Shown here: in pieces, positions 1 through 8,387 of the stretch
Position numbering within the stretch: position 1 is the stretch's first letter
Layout: the number at the start of each line of letters is the position of its first letter
Source: Kribbella sp. ALI-6-A
GTDB lineage: Bacteria > Actinomycetota > Actinomycetes > Propionibacteriales > Kribbellaceae
Length of the DNA: 64,000 nucleotides
Reading direction: 5' to 3'
Assembly (NCBI RefSeq): GCF_001984195.1
Contig: NZ_MTQN01000012.1
Location: 1,488,001-1,552,000 of the forward strand
Notes under the pieces: model-generated
Databases searched by the model: none
What the model was told of the DNA's origin: nothing
The model's input: the letters and a program-made list of their open reading frames with translations, nothing else
Program-made: the position numbers and the translations under genes

Positions 1-1
1 C

Positions 2-649
2 GTGCCGTGGAACGCCGTTCGGGTGATCGACCTGTCCCGGCGCGGTGGTGGGCCGGCGGGGGAGCACTTCGCTGTCGACCTCGCCGACCCGTCGCAGTGG
101 CAGCGGGTCGAGCAGCACTTCGTGGACGAGCTGGCGGGATTCGACGGTGAGCGGGTCGTGTTCGTGCACAACGCCGGGACCGTGGTGCCGATCGGGCCGG
201 CCGGTGAGGTCGATGCGGCGGCGTACGCGCGGGCCGTGCTGCTGAACTCCGCGGCACCGCAGGTTCTCGGGCGGGCGTTCCTCGCGGCGACGGCCGGGCT
301 GGAGTGCGACAAGCACCTGGTGATGCTCACTTCGGGCGCCGCGAAGAAGGCGTACGCCGGCTGGTCGGCGTACAACGCGGGCAAGGCGGCCGTGGACCAC
401 TGGGTCCGCACGGTCGGCCTGGAGCCGAACGGCTGCCGCGTCGTCGCGGTCGCACCCGGTGTCGTGGACACCGCGATGCAGGCGGAGATCCGGAAGGTCG
501 ACGAGCAGGCGTTCCCGTCGGTGGAGCGCTTCCGGGAGCTGAGCCGGACCGGCGGACTGAGCACGCCGGAGCAAGCTGCGCGGGGGATCTGGTCTCTGCT
601 CGACCGCCCGCTGCCCAGCGGCTCGGTCGTCGACCTGCGCGACCGCTGA
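2..649 (+). CDS. SDR-family oxidoreductase, 5' end cut by window
   Basis: Short-chain dehydrogenase/reductase missing its N-terminus: the glycine-rich TGxxxGxG cofactor loop would lie before base 1, and only the later part of the Rossmann domain is seen. In the visible 215 residues I see the NAG motif (57-59), the Asn of the tetrad (82), Ser 111 and the catalytic Tyr124-x3-Lys128, followed by the VAPGVVDT segment typical of SDR substrate loops. It therefore looks like an active NAD(P)-dependent enzyme; the overall look is sepiapterin-reductase-like, but the substrate cannot be told. A strong bidirectional hairpin follows it. Confidence 0.85.
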   Translation: MPWNAVRVIDLSRRGGGPAGEHFAVDLADPSQWQRVEQHFVDELAGFDGERVVFVHNAGTVVPIGPAGEVDAAAYARAVLLNSAAPQVLGRAFLAATAGLECDKHLVMLTSGAAKKAYAGWSAYNAGKAAVDHWVRTVGLEPNGCRVVAVAPGVVDTAMQAEIRKVDEQAFPSVERFRELSRTGGLSTPEQAARGIWSLLDRPLPSGSVVDLRDR

Positions 650-671
650 CCGAGAACTCCTGGACACACAA

Positions 672-715
672 GAACGGCACTGGGAAGTAGTGAGGCTTGC
701 TTCCCAGTGCCGTTC
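672..715. terminator. bidirectional terminator hairpin
   Basis: Perfect 16-bp inverted repeat (672-687 GAACGGCACTGGGAAG with 700-715) and a 12-base loop, lying between the convergent SDR gene and the secreted-protein gene. There is no long T-run, as is usual for high-GC actinobacterial terminators. Confidence 0.8.
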
Positions 716-818
716 GAGGTGGTGCTACCGAGTCAGTCGCCCCACCGAGGCGACGGGTTCGGGTCCTGCATCACTGACCAGGGAGGGTCAGTTGATCTGG
801 ATCGCTGACCAGGGAAGG

Positions 819-1424
819 TCAGCTGTTCTGGCCGACTTCCTGCTCGCAGGTCTCGAGCTTGTCGACGCCGTTGTCCTCCTGGTCCAGACCCAGCAGGCCG
901 GTCAGGTCGTTCACCGGCACCTGGACACCCAGGACGTTGACCGGAACGTAGTTGTGGCAGACCTGGAACGGGCCGACCTTGTTCTCGCTGACCGAGATCA
1001 GGCCGCTCTCCTCGGCCCGGTACCACTTGCCGTGGTTGCTGTTCTGGCCGGTCTCCTGCTCGCAGGTCTCGACCGCGGTGGCGCGGTTGCCCTCCTGGTC
1101 CAGGCCGACGATGCCGACGATGTCGTTGACCGGAACCTGAACGCCCAGGACGTTGACCGGGACGAAGTTGTCACAGGCCTGGAACGGGCCGATCTTGTTC
1201 TCGTCGATGGCGATCAGGCCGCCGTCCTTCTCCACCGCGTACCACTTGCTCAGCTTCTTGCCGTGGTCGCCGTAGCCGTCCTTGCTCACCTTGGAGGCCG
1301 CGTCAGCAAGTCCGCTGCCGGCCTTCGAGTTGTCCACCATGTTGGCGCTCACAACGGTGGCGAGGCCCAGCGTGGCGACGGTCGCCACAGCAGCGGCAGC
1401 GGCAATCTTGCGTGTTACCTGCAT
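819..1424 (-). CDS. secreted protein with two tandem ~72-residue beta-rich repeats
   Basis: 201 residues. A basic N-terminus and an alanine-rich stretch (about 1-27) form a signal peptide. The mature part is two tandem repeats (about 53-129 and 130-201), each carrying a KWY motif, an NK[IV]GPFQ stretch, the core VPVNVLGVQVPVND, and a closing ETCEQE.GQNS. Each repeat has two cysteines 37 residues apart (84/121 and 156/193), suggesting one disulphide per repeat. The alternating Val-Pro-Val pattern recalls chaplin and rodlin surface proteins of Streptomyces, but Cys spacing and sequence differ from classical chaplins, so I do not assign it to either. ATG start at 1424 follows an AAGGAAA ribosome site. 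It is flanked by a terminator and a long non-coding upstream region. Confidence 0.75.
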   Translation of the reverse strand: MQVTRKIAAAAAVATVATLGLATVVSANMVDNSKAGSGLADAASKVSKDGYGDHGKKLSKWYAVEKDGGLIAIDENKIGPFQACDNFVPVNVLGVQVPVNDIVGIVGLDQEGNRATAVETCEQETGQNSNHGKWYRAEESGLISVSENKVGPFQVCHNYVPVNVLGVQVPVNDLTGLLGLDQEDNGVDKLETCEQEVGQNS

Positions 1425-1948
1425 TATGCGAGGTTTCCTTTCGGGTCTGACGGATTCGTCTTAGTTGGTAACGACGCCTGGTCACCCCGGTTACAAACTT
1501 TTTCGCCGAGTTTTGTTTCGGATCTATGTCAGCCAGATCGCGGCCGGTGACAGACCAGTGGATCGCTGACGCGGCAACAACCAGCCTCTGAGCAGGCAAC
1601 TTGCCGGTAACTGAGTGCGCAGCGGCTTTCCTGGGCCGCCGCCGGAAACTCGTTCCCGCGAGTTCGGGGTCATCCCGTAACCGATGCCGGATTTCCTCGT
1701 TGTGTCATCGCGGGAGACGGATCGCCCGGTGATTCATGGAAGATTTTCGGTGGGCTCGGTGGCCGTCGAATCGGCAATACCATGATGAATCGGTATGTCG
1801 TCGCACTATTGCCGGAGTATCGCGCCGTGTTTTTTCGGGGCACAACGCGACCGGCAACTCTGGACCCGCTGCCGCGCGCATCGGCAGCGGTGGGAGACCC
1901 GGGCACCCCATGGGAGCCCGGGTCTTTCCTATTGCCCCTCCGCGCGGT
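1425..1948. other. 524-bp intergenic region, no convincing gene
   Basis: No reading frame here has actinobacterial codon bias. The side next to the secreted protein gene (1425-1680) carries several GTAAC/GTTAC pentamers (for example 1468-1472 and 1490-1494 as an inverted pair, and near 1607 and 1677), a possible response-regulator target for that gene. The hairpin at 1895-1925 ends the EamA gene. I see nothing else nameable. Confidence 0.5.
1895..1925 (-). terminator. terminator of the EamA transporter gene
   Basis: 10-bp perfect stem AGACCCGGGC (1895-1904) with 1916-1925 and an 11-base loop, 24 bases after the stop codon of the minus-strand EamA gene. Confidence 0.65.
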
Positions 1949-2935
1949 CTACGCGGCGGAGTCGCCCTTCGCGGGGGCGGTAACCGAGGTGGCCGCCACC
2001 GTGGGCCGCCGCTCGGCGGTCACCACCAGTGCCACCCCCAGGACGACGACTGCCCCGCCGAGCAGGATCGTCGTCGTCACGTGCTCGCCGAGGATCAGCC
2101 AGCCGAGCAGCACCGCGACGGCCGGGTTCACGTACGCGTAAGTGCCGATCAGCGAGATCGGTGCGTTGGCCAGTAAGTAGGAGTAGGCCGTGTACGCGAG
2201 CAGCGAGCCGAAGACGACCAGGTAACCGAGCGCGAGCCAGCCGTCGGTGTCGACTGCTCCGAGTTGCAGCCGTCCGGGCTCGCCGCGCAGCGCGCCGATC
2301 GCGATCATCGCGGTACCGCCGATCGCCATCTCGTACGTCGTCGCGACCAGCGGGTCCTTCGGCAGCCCGAGGCGCGGGGAGAAGCGGGAGCCGATCGCCC
2401 AGCTGATCGTGCCGAGCACCAGGATCGCGACCGAGAGTGGCTTCGCGGTGGTGTCGCCGCCGGAGATCGAGAGCAGGGCCGCGCCGGCGAAGCCGATCAG
2501 GACGCCGATCCAGGTCAGGACGCGCGGACGTTCACCGCCGCCGACGCGGAGCAGCATCAGCCACAGCGGTACGGCGGCCACCAGCAGCGCGGCCAGGCCG
2601 GACGGCACCGTCTGCTCGGCGATCGCGACCGCGCCGTTGCCGAAGGCCAGCAGGAGCAGTCCCACGACGCCCGTGCCGAGCAACTCCCGCCGCGTCACCT
2701 TGAGCCGGCGGACGCCGGAGCGCAGGGCGAGAAAGGTTCCGAGCAGCAGCGCGGCGGCGAGGAAGCGCGCGGCCATCCCGAGCATCGGCGGGATCTGTGC
2801 CTCGACCACGATCCGGATCGCCAGGTACGTCGAGCCCCAGACCACGTAGACGACGGCCAGCGCCGACCAGATCATCGCGGGCGACGCGGTCCGGGCGCCG
2901 GGCAGCGCCGGGACGGCGGGTGCGGAGGCGGTCAT
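1949..2935 (-). CDS. EamA/DMT-family transporter
   Basis: 328 residues of drug/metabolite transporter type: two EamA repeats of about five transmembrane helices each, the first beginning VVYVVWGSTYLAIR, the second holding the GTISWAIGSRFSPR segment. Members export metabolites, amino acids or drugs across the plasma membrane; the substrate is unknown here. ATG at 2935 follows a GAGGAG site six bases upstream, which fixes the start; the much longer open frame upstream on this strand is antisense to the phytase gene and has no coding character. It is divergent from the phytase gene. Confidence 0.9.
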   Translation of the reverse strand: MTASAPAVPALPGARTASPAMIWSALAVVYVVWGSTYLAIRIVVEAQIPPMLGMAARFLAAALLLGTFLALRSGVRRLKVTRRELLGTGVVGLLLLAFGNGAVAIAEQTVPSGLAALLVAAVPLWLMLLRVGGGERPRVLTWIGVLIGFAGAALLSISGGDTTAKPLSVAILVLGTISWAIGSRFSPRLGLPKDPLVATTYEMAIGGTAMIAIGALRGEPGRLQLGAVDTDGWLALGYLVVFGSLLAYTAYSYLLANAPISLIGTYAYVNPAVAVLLGWLILGEHVTTTILLGGAVVVLGVALVVTAERRPTVAATSVTAPAKGDSAA

Positions 2936-3139
2936 CGAACTCCTCGGAGCGTCATGGGTAAAACTGCAAGACGATCCTGACGCTAGTCGTCGCTGGTCCC
3001 CGGCGGCAAGTGGATTCCTGCCACCCTCCGACGGTTTCCTGCCGGGTTCACGCGGCGGACAACCGGCCGTCATCGGCTGCCGCGATCGTGACCGCCGGTG
3101 CCGTGCCCGCAGGCCCGGCCGAGCGTGAGGAGAAACCAG

Positions 3140-4399
3140 ATGCGCTACACCAGGGTCCTGATGGCTGGGGTGCTGGCTGCCGCTGCGGTGACCGGGCCGG
3201 CGGCGGCCGCAGTACAGAACAGAGGACTGACCGAGGTGACCGCCGTCGCCGAGACCGCGCCCAACTGGGACGACGAAGCGGGCGGAGACGCCAACGCCGA
3301 CGATCCGGCGATCTGGGTCAGCCCCACGCGGCCGGACAGGTCCGTCGTGCTCGGGACGCTCAAGAACGGTGGGCTGACCGCGGTCGACCTCACCGGCAAG
3401 CAGCTGCAGCACATCGCCACGCCGCCGGCTCCCGAAGAGGGCCAGGAGCCGGGGCGGTTCAACAACGTGGACTTGGTGCAGGGTGCAGTCCTCGGTGGAC
3501 GCCTGCGTGACCTGGCTGTGGTGACCGACCGCGGCCGGGACCAGCTTCGGATCTACAGCGTCGACCGCCGCGGCGCCGACGCGAAGAACAAGGTGCTCAC
3601 CGACGTCACCAGCCCGAAGGCGCCGCTCGTCTTCAGCACCGACACCGCCGAGGTGCAGGACCAGCGCACGGCGTACGGCGTCGCGGTGATCGCGGACCCG
3701 CACGGCCCGCTGGTCGCCGTCACCCGGCGCAACGAGGCCCGCATCGGGCTGTTCCGTCTCATCGCGGACGGCGCGAACGTGACCTACACGCCGGTCACCC
3801 GGTGGGACTTCCCGACCAGCTTCAAGCTCCGCGACGGCAGCACCTGGGCGCCGTGCGAGGAGCCGGGGGACCGCCCGCAGTTCGAGGGCATGGTCTTCGA
3901 CCGAACCACCCGCACCCTGTACGCCGCCCAGGAGGACGTCGGCATCTGGCGTGTCCCCCTCACCGGCCGGCCCGAGCTGGTCGAGAAGGTCCGCGAGTTC
4001 GGCCAGCCGGCCGCGTACGACGAGGCGACCGAGGAGTGCGCCCCGACCGGCGCACCGGCGCCGGACGCCGGCCGGCACCTCAGCGCGGACGCCGAGGGCC
4101 TGACCATCGCCTACCGGAACGGCACCCGGACGCTCTACGCCTCGAGTCAGGGCGACTCCACCTTCGCGGTCTACCGGCTGAACGCACGCGGCCTCACCTA
4201 CCGGGCCGGCTTCCAGGTCGTCGACGGGCCGGCGGCGGACGGCGTACAGCACAGTGATGGGGCGGCCGTGACGACCCGGTCGCTCGGCGCCCGGTTCCCG
4301 CACGGACTGCTCGTCGTGCACGACGGCGAGAACACCCCGCACGACGCCGACCGGGAGGGGACCAATTTCAAACTGGTCCGGCTCGAGCAGTTGCCCTGA
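3140..4399 (+). CDS. secreted beta-propeller phytase (3-phytase-like)
   Basis: 419 residues, with a signal peptide (about 1-25, ending in an Ala-rich run). The mature protein has the hallmarks of the six-bladed beta-propeller phytases: an early DDPAIWV motif, GTLKNGGL, a central EGMVFD segment, DAEGLTI followed by LYASSQGDSTF, and a final HSDG... FPHGLLVVHDGEN. The Asp/Glu-rich loops are those that bind calcium and phosphate in this family. It would hydrolyse phytate outside the cell for phosphate supply; that role is inferred from the family. ATG at 3140 follows GAGGAG at 3127-3132. Confidence 0.9.
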   Translation: MRYTRVLMAGVLAAAAVTGPAAAAVQNRGLTEVTAVAETAPNWDDEAGGDANADDPAIWVSPTRPDRSVVLGTLKNGGLTAVDLTGKQLQHIATPPAPEEGQEPGRFNNVDLVQGAVLGGRLRDLAVVTDRGRDQLRIYSVDRRGADAKNKVLTDVTSPKAPLVFSTDTAEVQDQRTAYGVAVIADPHGPLVAVTRRNEARIGLFRLIADGANVTYTPVTRWDFPTSFKLRDGSTWAPCEEPGDRPQFEGMVFDRTTRTLYAAQEDVGIWRVPLTGRPELVEKVREFGQPAAYDEATEECAPTGAPAPDAGRHLSADAEGLTIAYRNGTRTLYASSQGDSTFAVYRLNARGLTYRAGFQVVDGPAADGVQHSDGAAVTTRSLGARFPHGLLVVHDGENTPHDADREGTNFKLVRLEQLP

Positions 4400-4425
4400 T
4401 CGTCACCCAGTTGTGACACAAAACA

Positions 4426-4464
4426 CTCGGAGCGGGCGAATGGCGTCACAAAGCCCGCTCCGAG
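4426..4464 (+). terminator. terminator after the phytase gene
   Basis: Perfect 12-bp stem CTCGGAGCGGGC (4426-4437) with 4453-4464 and a 15-base loop, 27 bases after the phytase stop codon. Confidence 0.75.
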
Positions 4465-4751
4465 CGTGCCGACGGGCCCGGAGATGACCACCTGTCGGAC
4501 TGGTGTCTCAACGCGGCACGCGTTTCGGTACCGGCGTACGAGTTGGCGTCCAGACAGTTAGCGGATCAACGATCTGCTCGGTACGGTGTCCGGCAAGATG
4601 GGCAGTGATACCAGTGAGGAGGTTCACTGCCGGACGGTGCATCAACCTGGATCCACGCGGTCCTGTCTGCGAGGCCTCACCCGGCCGGTCAGGCCGGCAG
4701 CGTGCAAGTTGCGGTCGCGGCGATCCCGCGCTCGAACCCCGAGGAGTGCAT
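4465..4751 (+). promoter_or_regulatory. long 5' leader of the bkdABC operon with an inverted repeat
   Basis: About 290 bases without a gene before bkdA. It contains an inverted repeat GGCAGTGA (4601-4608) / TCACTGCC (4624-4631) that can extend, with a bulge, to GTCCGGCA (4588-4595) / 4631-4636. The loop holds an isolated GAGGAGG (4617-4623) with no start codon at normal distance. A second small hairpin CCGGCC/GGCCGG lies at 4681-4697. It could be a protein site or an RNA leader; the promoter is not resolved. Confidence 0.35.
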
Positions 4752-5921
4752 GTGAGTGAGTCGGTGCCGGGTCTGACCCCGGAAGTGTTCGCGCCCGTCG
4801 AGGCGCCGGTGAGTCCACCACAGGCCTCCGAGGAGGTCGAGTTCGTCCAGCTGCTGACGCCCGAAGGTGAGCGCGTCGAGCATCCCGACTACTCCTTCGA
4901 CCTCGACGACGAGGCGATCAAGGGTTTCTACCGCGACATGACCCTGGTCCGCCGGATCGACACCGAGGCGACCGCGCTGCAGCGCCAGGGCGAGCTGGGC
5001 CTGTGGGCCTCGCTGCTCGGCCAGGAGGCGGCCCAGATCGGCTCCGGCCGCGCGCTGAACTCCAAGGACATGGTCTTCCCGACCTACCGCGAGCACGGCG
5101 TCGCGTTCTGCCAGGGCGTCAACCCGCTGAACCTGCTCGGCCTGTTCCGCGGTGTCGACCAGGGCGCCTGGGACCCGCGCGACAACAACTTCCACCTCTA
5201 CACGATCGTGATCGGCGCCCAGACGCTGCACGCGACCGGCTACGCGATGGGCCAGCAGCGCGACCACGCGGTCGGCGACCCGGAGACCGGTGAGGCGACG
5301 ATCGCGTACTTCGGCGACGGCGCCAGCAGCCAGGGCGACGTGAACGAGGCCTTCATCTACGCCTCGGTCTTCAACGCGCCGGTGGTGTTCTTCTGCCAGA
5401 ACAACCAGTGGGCGATCTCCGAGCCGATCGACCGGCAGACCCGGATCCCGCTGTACCAGCGCGCGGCCGGCTTCGGCTTCCCCGGCGTCCGGGTCGACGG
5501 CAACGACGTACTCGCGACGTACGCCGTCACCCAGCAGGCGCTGAAGCGGGCCCGTGAGGGCAGCGGCCCGACCCTGGTCGAGGCCTACACCTACCGGATG
5601 GGCGCGCACACCACCTCCGACGACCCGACCAAGTACCGGCTGTCGGAGGACCTGGAGTACTGGAAGCTCAAGGACCCGATCGAGCGGGTCAAGGCGTACC
5701 TGGCCCGGCAGGCCGGCGTCGACCACAACTTCTTCGACGAGGTCGAGGCGGAGGCCGACAAGGTCGCCGCCGAGCTGCGGCAGGGCTGCCTGGCGATGCC
5801 CGACCCCGAGCTGACCGACTTCTTCCAGTACGCCTACGTCGACATGCCCGACGAGCTCGCCGAGCAGCGCGACCAGTACGCCGCGTACGCCGCTTCCTTC
5901 AACGCAGAGGGCGAGGGCTGA
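4752..5921 (+). CDS. bkdA: branched-chain 2-oxoacid dehydrogenase E1 alpha subunit
   Basis: 389 residues. Thiamine-diphosphate-dependent decarboxylase subunit that with E1 beta oxidatively decarboxylates 2-oxoacids and passes the acyl group to the lipoyl arm of E2. I see the conserved QRQGELGLWASLLGQEAAQ segment, the TPP/Mg motif GDGASSQGD followed about 25 residues later by NNQWAIS, and the MGAHTTSDDPT phosphorylation-loop region. The GTG start at 4752 has GAGGAG (4741-4746) five bases upstream; an ATG at 4750 is out of frame. Actinobacteria mostly use homodimeric AceE for pyruvate, so an E1 alpha/beta type enzyme is more likely Bkd (Mycobacterium bkdABC) than PDH, but pyruvate remains possible. 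Confidence 0.85.
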   Translation: MSESVPGLTPEVFAPVEAPVSPPQASEEVEFVQLLTPEGERVEHPDYSFDLDDEAIKGFYRDMTLVRRIDTEATALQRQGELGLWASLLGQEAAQIGSGRALNSKDMVFPTYREHGVAFCQGVNPLNLLGLFRGVDQGAWDPRDNNFHLYTIVIGAQTLHATGYAMGQQRDHAVGDPETGEATIAYFGDGASSQGDVNEAFIYASVFNAPVVFFCQNNQWAISEPIDRQTRIPLYQRAAGFGFPGVRVDGNDVLATYAVTQQALKRAREGSGPTLVEAYTYRMGAHTTSDDPTKYRLSEDLEYWKLKDPIERVKAYLARQAGVDHNFFDEVEAEADKVAAELRQGCLAMPDPELTDFFQYAYVDMPDELAEQRDQYAAYAASFNAEGEG

Positions 5922-5926
5922 GCCAG

Positions 5927-6904
5927 ATGACGAAGATCAGTCTCGGCAAGGGCATCAACGCGGGCCTGCGGGCCGCGATGGAGAACGACCCCAAGGTCGT
6001 CATCATGGGCGAGGACATCGGCAAGCTCGGCGGGGTCTTCCGGGTGACCGAGGGCCTGCAGAAGGACTTCGGCGAGGACCGGGTGATCGACACCCCGCTG
6101 GCCGAGTCCGGCATCATCGGGACCGCGGTCGGACTGGCGCTGCGCGGCTACCGGCCGGTCTGCGAGATCCAGTTCGACGGGTTCGTCTTCCCGGCGTACG
6201 ACCAGATCATCAACCAGGTCGCCAAGATGCACTACCGCTCGATGGGCAAGCTGCGGATGCCGATCGTGATCCGGATCCCGTTCGGCGGTGGCATCGGCGC
6301 GGTCGAGCACCACTCGGAGTCCCCGGAGACGCTGTTCGCGCACGTCGCCGGTCTCAAGGTGGTCGCCTGCGGCGACCCGGTGGACGCCTACTGGATGATC
6401 CAGCAGGCGATCAGCTCCGACGACCCGGTGATCTTCCTGGAGCCCAAGCGGCGCTACCACGAGAAGGCCGAGCTCGACGAGAGCGTGCCGCCGGCGTACC
6501 CGCTGCACCAGGCCAAGGTGGTCCGTGAGGGCACCGACGCGACGCTGTTCTGCTACGGCCCGATGGTGAAGACCTGTCTGCAGGCGGCCGAGGCCGCGGT
6601 CGAGGACGGGCGCAACCTGGAGGTCGTCGACCTGCGGACCATCTCGCCGCTGGACCTGCGCACGATCTTCGCCTCGGTGAAGAAGACCCGGCGCGCGGTC
6701 GTCGTGCACGAGGCGCCGTTCTCGCTCGGCCCGGGGGCCGAGGTCGCCGCGCGGGTGACCGAGGAGTGCTTCTACCACCTGGAGGCGCCGGTGCTCCGGG
6801 TCGCCGGGTACGACACTCCCTACCCGCCGTCGCGGATGGAAGAGGAGTACCTGCCCGACCTGGACCGGGTGCTCGACGGCGTCGACCGGGTGATGGGGTA
6901 CTGA
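5927..6904 (+). CDS. bkdB: branched-chain 2-oxoacid dehydrogenase E1 beta subunit
   Basis: 325 residues, the usual length. It begins with the GINAGLRAAMENDP / VIMGEDIG segment of transketolase-like beta subunits, followed by DTPLAESGIIGTAVGLALRG, and ends with the C-terminal transketolase domain (VVDLRTISPLD). It completes the E1 heterotetramer with the alpha subunit. It begins five bases after the bkdA stop and its stop codon overlaps the next start (TGATG), so the operon is translationally coupled. Confidence 0.88.
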   Translation: MTKISLGKGINAGLRAAMENDPKVVIMGEDIGKLGGVFRVTEGLQKDFGEDRVIDTPLAESGIIGTAVGLALRGYRPVCEIQFDGFVFPAYDQIINQVAKMHYRSMGKLRMPIVIRIPFGGGIGAVEHHSESPETLFAHVAGLKVVACGDPVDAYWMIQQAISSDDPVIFLEPKRRYHEKAELDESVPPAYPLHQAKVVREGTDATLFCYGPMVKTCLQAAEAAVEDGRNLEVVDLRTISPLDLRTIFASVKKTRRAVVVHEAPFSLGPGAEVAARVTEECFYHLEAPVLRVAGYDTPYPPSRMEEEYLPDLDRVLDGVDRVMGY

Positions 6905-8325
6905 TGGGCATCCAGCAGTTCCGCCTCCCCGACGTGGGCGAGGGTCTGGTCGAGGCCGAGATCGTCAGCTGGAAGGTCAAGCCCGGCGACACGGTGAAAC
7001 TGAACGACACGGTGGTCGAGATCGAGACCGCCAAGTCGCTGGTCGAGCTGCCGGTGCCGTTCGCCGGTACCGTCGCCGAGCTGCTGGTGCCGGAGGGCGA
7101 GACGGTCCCGGTCGGTACGCCGATCATCGCCGTCGAGACCGCCGACGCCACTCCCGGCGACCTGACCCCACCGGTCACGTCGGGGACGCCGAAGGAAGAC
7201 CTCGTTCCCGACATCGAGAACGGCGGCACCGGCCGCACGGCGGTCCTGGTCGGCTACGGCCCCCGGACGACGGAAGCCAAGCGCCGCCCCCGCAAGGGTG
7301 GAGCCGGCTCGGCAGGATCCGCAGTCGCCGGGGCTGCGCAAGCAGCGCCCGCGCCGCAGGCCGTGCCCGCACCGGCACCGGTCGTCCCGGCACCGCCGCC
7401 CGTAGCGGCTCCCGCTCCCACCCCCGCCGCGGCAGCTGTTGCCTCCGGCAACGTGCACGTGCTGGCGAAGCCGCCGGTCCGCAAGCTGGCCAAGGATCTC
7501 GGCATCGACCTCACCACGGTGACACCGACAGGTCCCGGCGGGATCATCACCCGCACCGACGTGGAGAACTACACCGCCACACCGGTTGCCACCGCGCCCG
7601 CTCAGCCGTACGCCGTACAGCCCGGTCAAGGCGACACCCGGATCCCCGTCAAGGGGGTGCAGAAGGTGATGGCGCAGGCGATGGTGGCCAGCGCGTTCAC
7701 CGCGCCGCACGTGACCGAGTGGATCACCGTCGACGTCAGCGCCACGATGGAGCTGGTCGAGCGGCTCAAGCAGGACAAGGCGTTCCGCGACCTGCGGGTC
7801 TCGCCCCTGCTGATCGTCGCGAAGGCGGTCACGCTCGCGGCGCGCCGGACGCCGATCGTCAACGCGGCCTGGGACGAGGCGAACCAGGAGATCGTGCTCA
7901 AGGGCTCGGTCAACCTCGGCATCGCCGCGGCCACCCCCCGCGGGCTGATCGTGCCGAACATCAAGGGTGCGGAGTCGCTCACCCTGCCGGACCTGTGCCG
8001 GGCCCTGAACGACCTGGTCGCCACCGCCCGCGAGGGCAAGACCTCGCCGGCCGACCAGGCCGGTGGCTCGTTCACGATCACCAACGTCGGCGTCTTCGGC
8101 GTCGACGCCGGAACGCCGATCATCAACCCCGGCGAGGCCGCGATCCTCGCCTTCGGCGCGGTCCGCAAGCAGCCGTGGGTGGTGAACGACGAGATCGTCC
8201 CGCGCTGGATCACGACGCTGGCGCTGTCGTTCGACCACCGCCTGATCGACGGCGAGAAGGGCTCGATCTTCCTCGCCGACGTGGCGAGCATCCTGGAGGA
8301 TCCGGCCCGCGCGCTGATGTTCTGA
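6904..8325 (+). CDS. bkdC: 2-oxoacid dehydrogenase E2, dihydrolipoamide acyltransferase
   Basis: 473 residues with the classic E2 layout: an N-terminal lipoyl domain (about 3-80, lipoylated Lys44 in ETAKS), a long Ala/Pro-rich swinging linker (about 115-180), a peripheral subunit-binding domain (VRKLAKDLGIDL... GPGGIITRTDVE, about 195-225), and a catalytic core ending with the acyltransferase motif FDHRLIDG. It has only one lipoyl domain, as in Bkd-type E2s. The start ATG at 6904 overlaps the bkdB stop. No E3 gene is nearby, so the shared lipoamide dehydrogenase must be encoded elsewhere. Confidence 0.9.
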   Translation: MGIQQFRLPDVGEGLVEAEIVSWKVKPGDTVKLNDTVVEIETAKSLVELPVPFAGTVAELLVPEGETVPVGTPIIAVETADATPGDLTPPVTSGTPKEDLVPDIENGGTGRTAVLVGYGPRTTEAKRRPRKGGAGSAGSAVAGAAQAAPAPQAVPAPAPVVPAPPPVAAPAPTPAAAAVASGNVHVLAKPPVRKLAKDLGIDLTTVTPTGPGGIITRTDVENYTATPVATAPAQPYAVQPGQGDTRIPVKGVQKVMAQAMVASAFTAPHVTEWITVDVSATMELVERLKQDKAFRDLRVSPLLIVAKAVTLAARRTPIVNAAWDEANQEIVLKGSVNLGIAAATPRGLIVPNIKGAESLTLPDLCRALNDLVATAREGKTSPADQAGGSFTITNVGVFGVDAGTPIINPGEAAILAFGAVRKQPWVVNDEIVPRWITTLALSFDHRLIDGEKGSIFLADVASILEDPARALMF

Positions 8326-8336
8326 CCAGTACGACA

Positions 8337-8370
8337 AAGCGGCCCGGGTGCGTGAGCACCCGGGCCGCTT
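8337..8370. terminator. bidirectional terminator between bkdC and the protease
   Basis: Perfect 15-bp stem AAGCGGCCCGGGTGC (8337-8351) with 8356-8370, closed by a GTGA (GNRA-type) tetraloop. It lies between two convergent genes. Confidence 0.85.
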
Positions 8371-8387
8371 CGTTTGCTGCTACCGCG

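Noticed and set aside
690..1550. Long open frame on the plus strand opposite the secreted protein
   Set aside because: It is the antisense of the 819-1424 gene; its composition (runs of Val, Ala, Asp from reverse complements of the repeats) is a shadow, with no ribosome site.
1425..1948. Riboswitch (ydaO/c-di-AMP type) upstream of the secreted protein
   Set aside because: I could not find the conserved core blocks by eye; only scattered GTAAC pentamers.
2936..4342. N-terminal extension of the EamA frame across the phytase gene
   Set aside because: Antisense to the phytase; the EamA homology and the ribosome site begin at 2935.
4750..4752. ATG as start of bkdA
   Set aside because: Out of frame and followed immediately by TGA; the in-frame GTG at 4752 fits the ribosome site.
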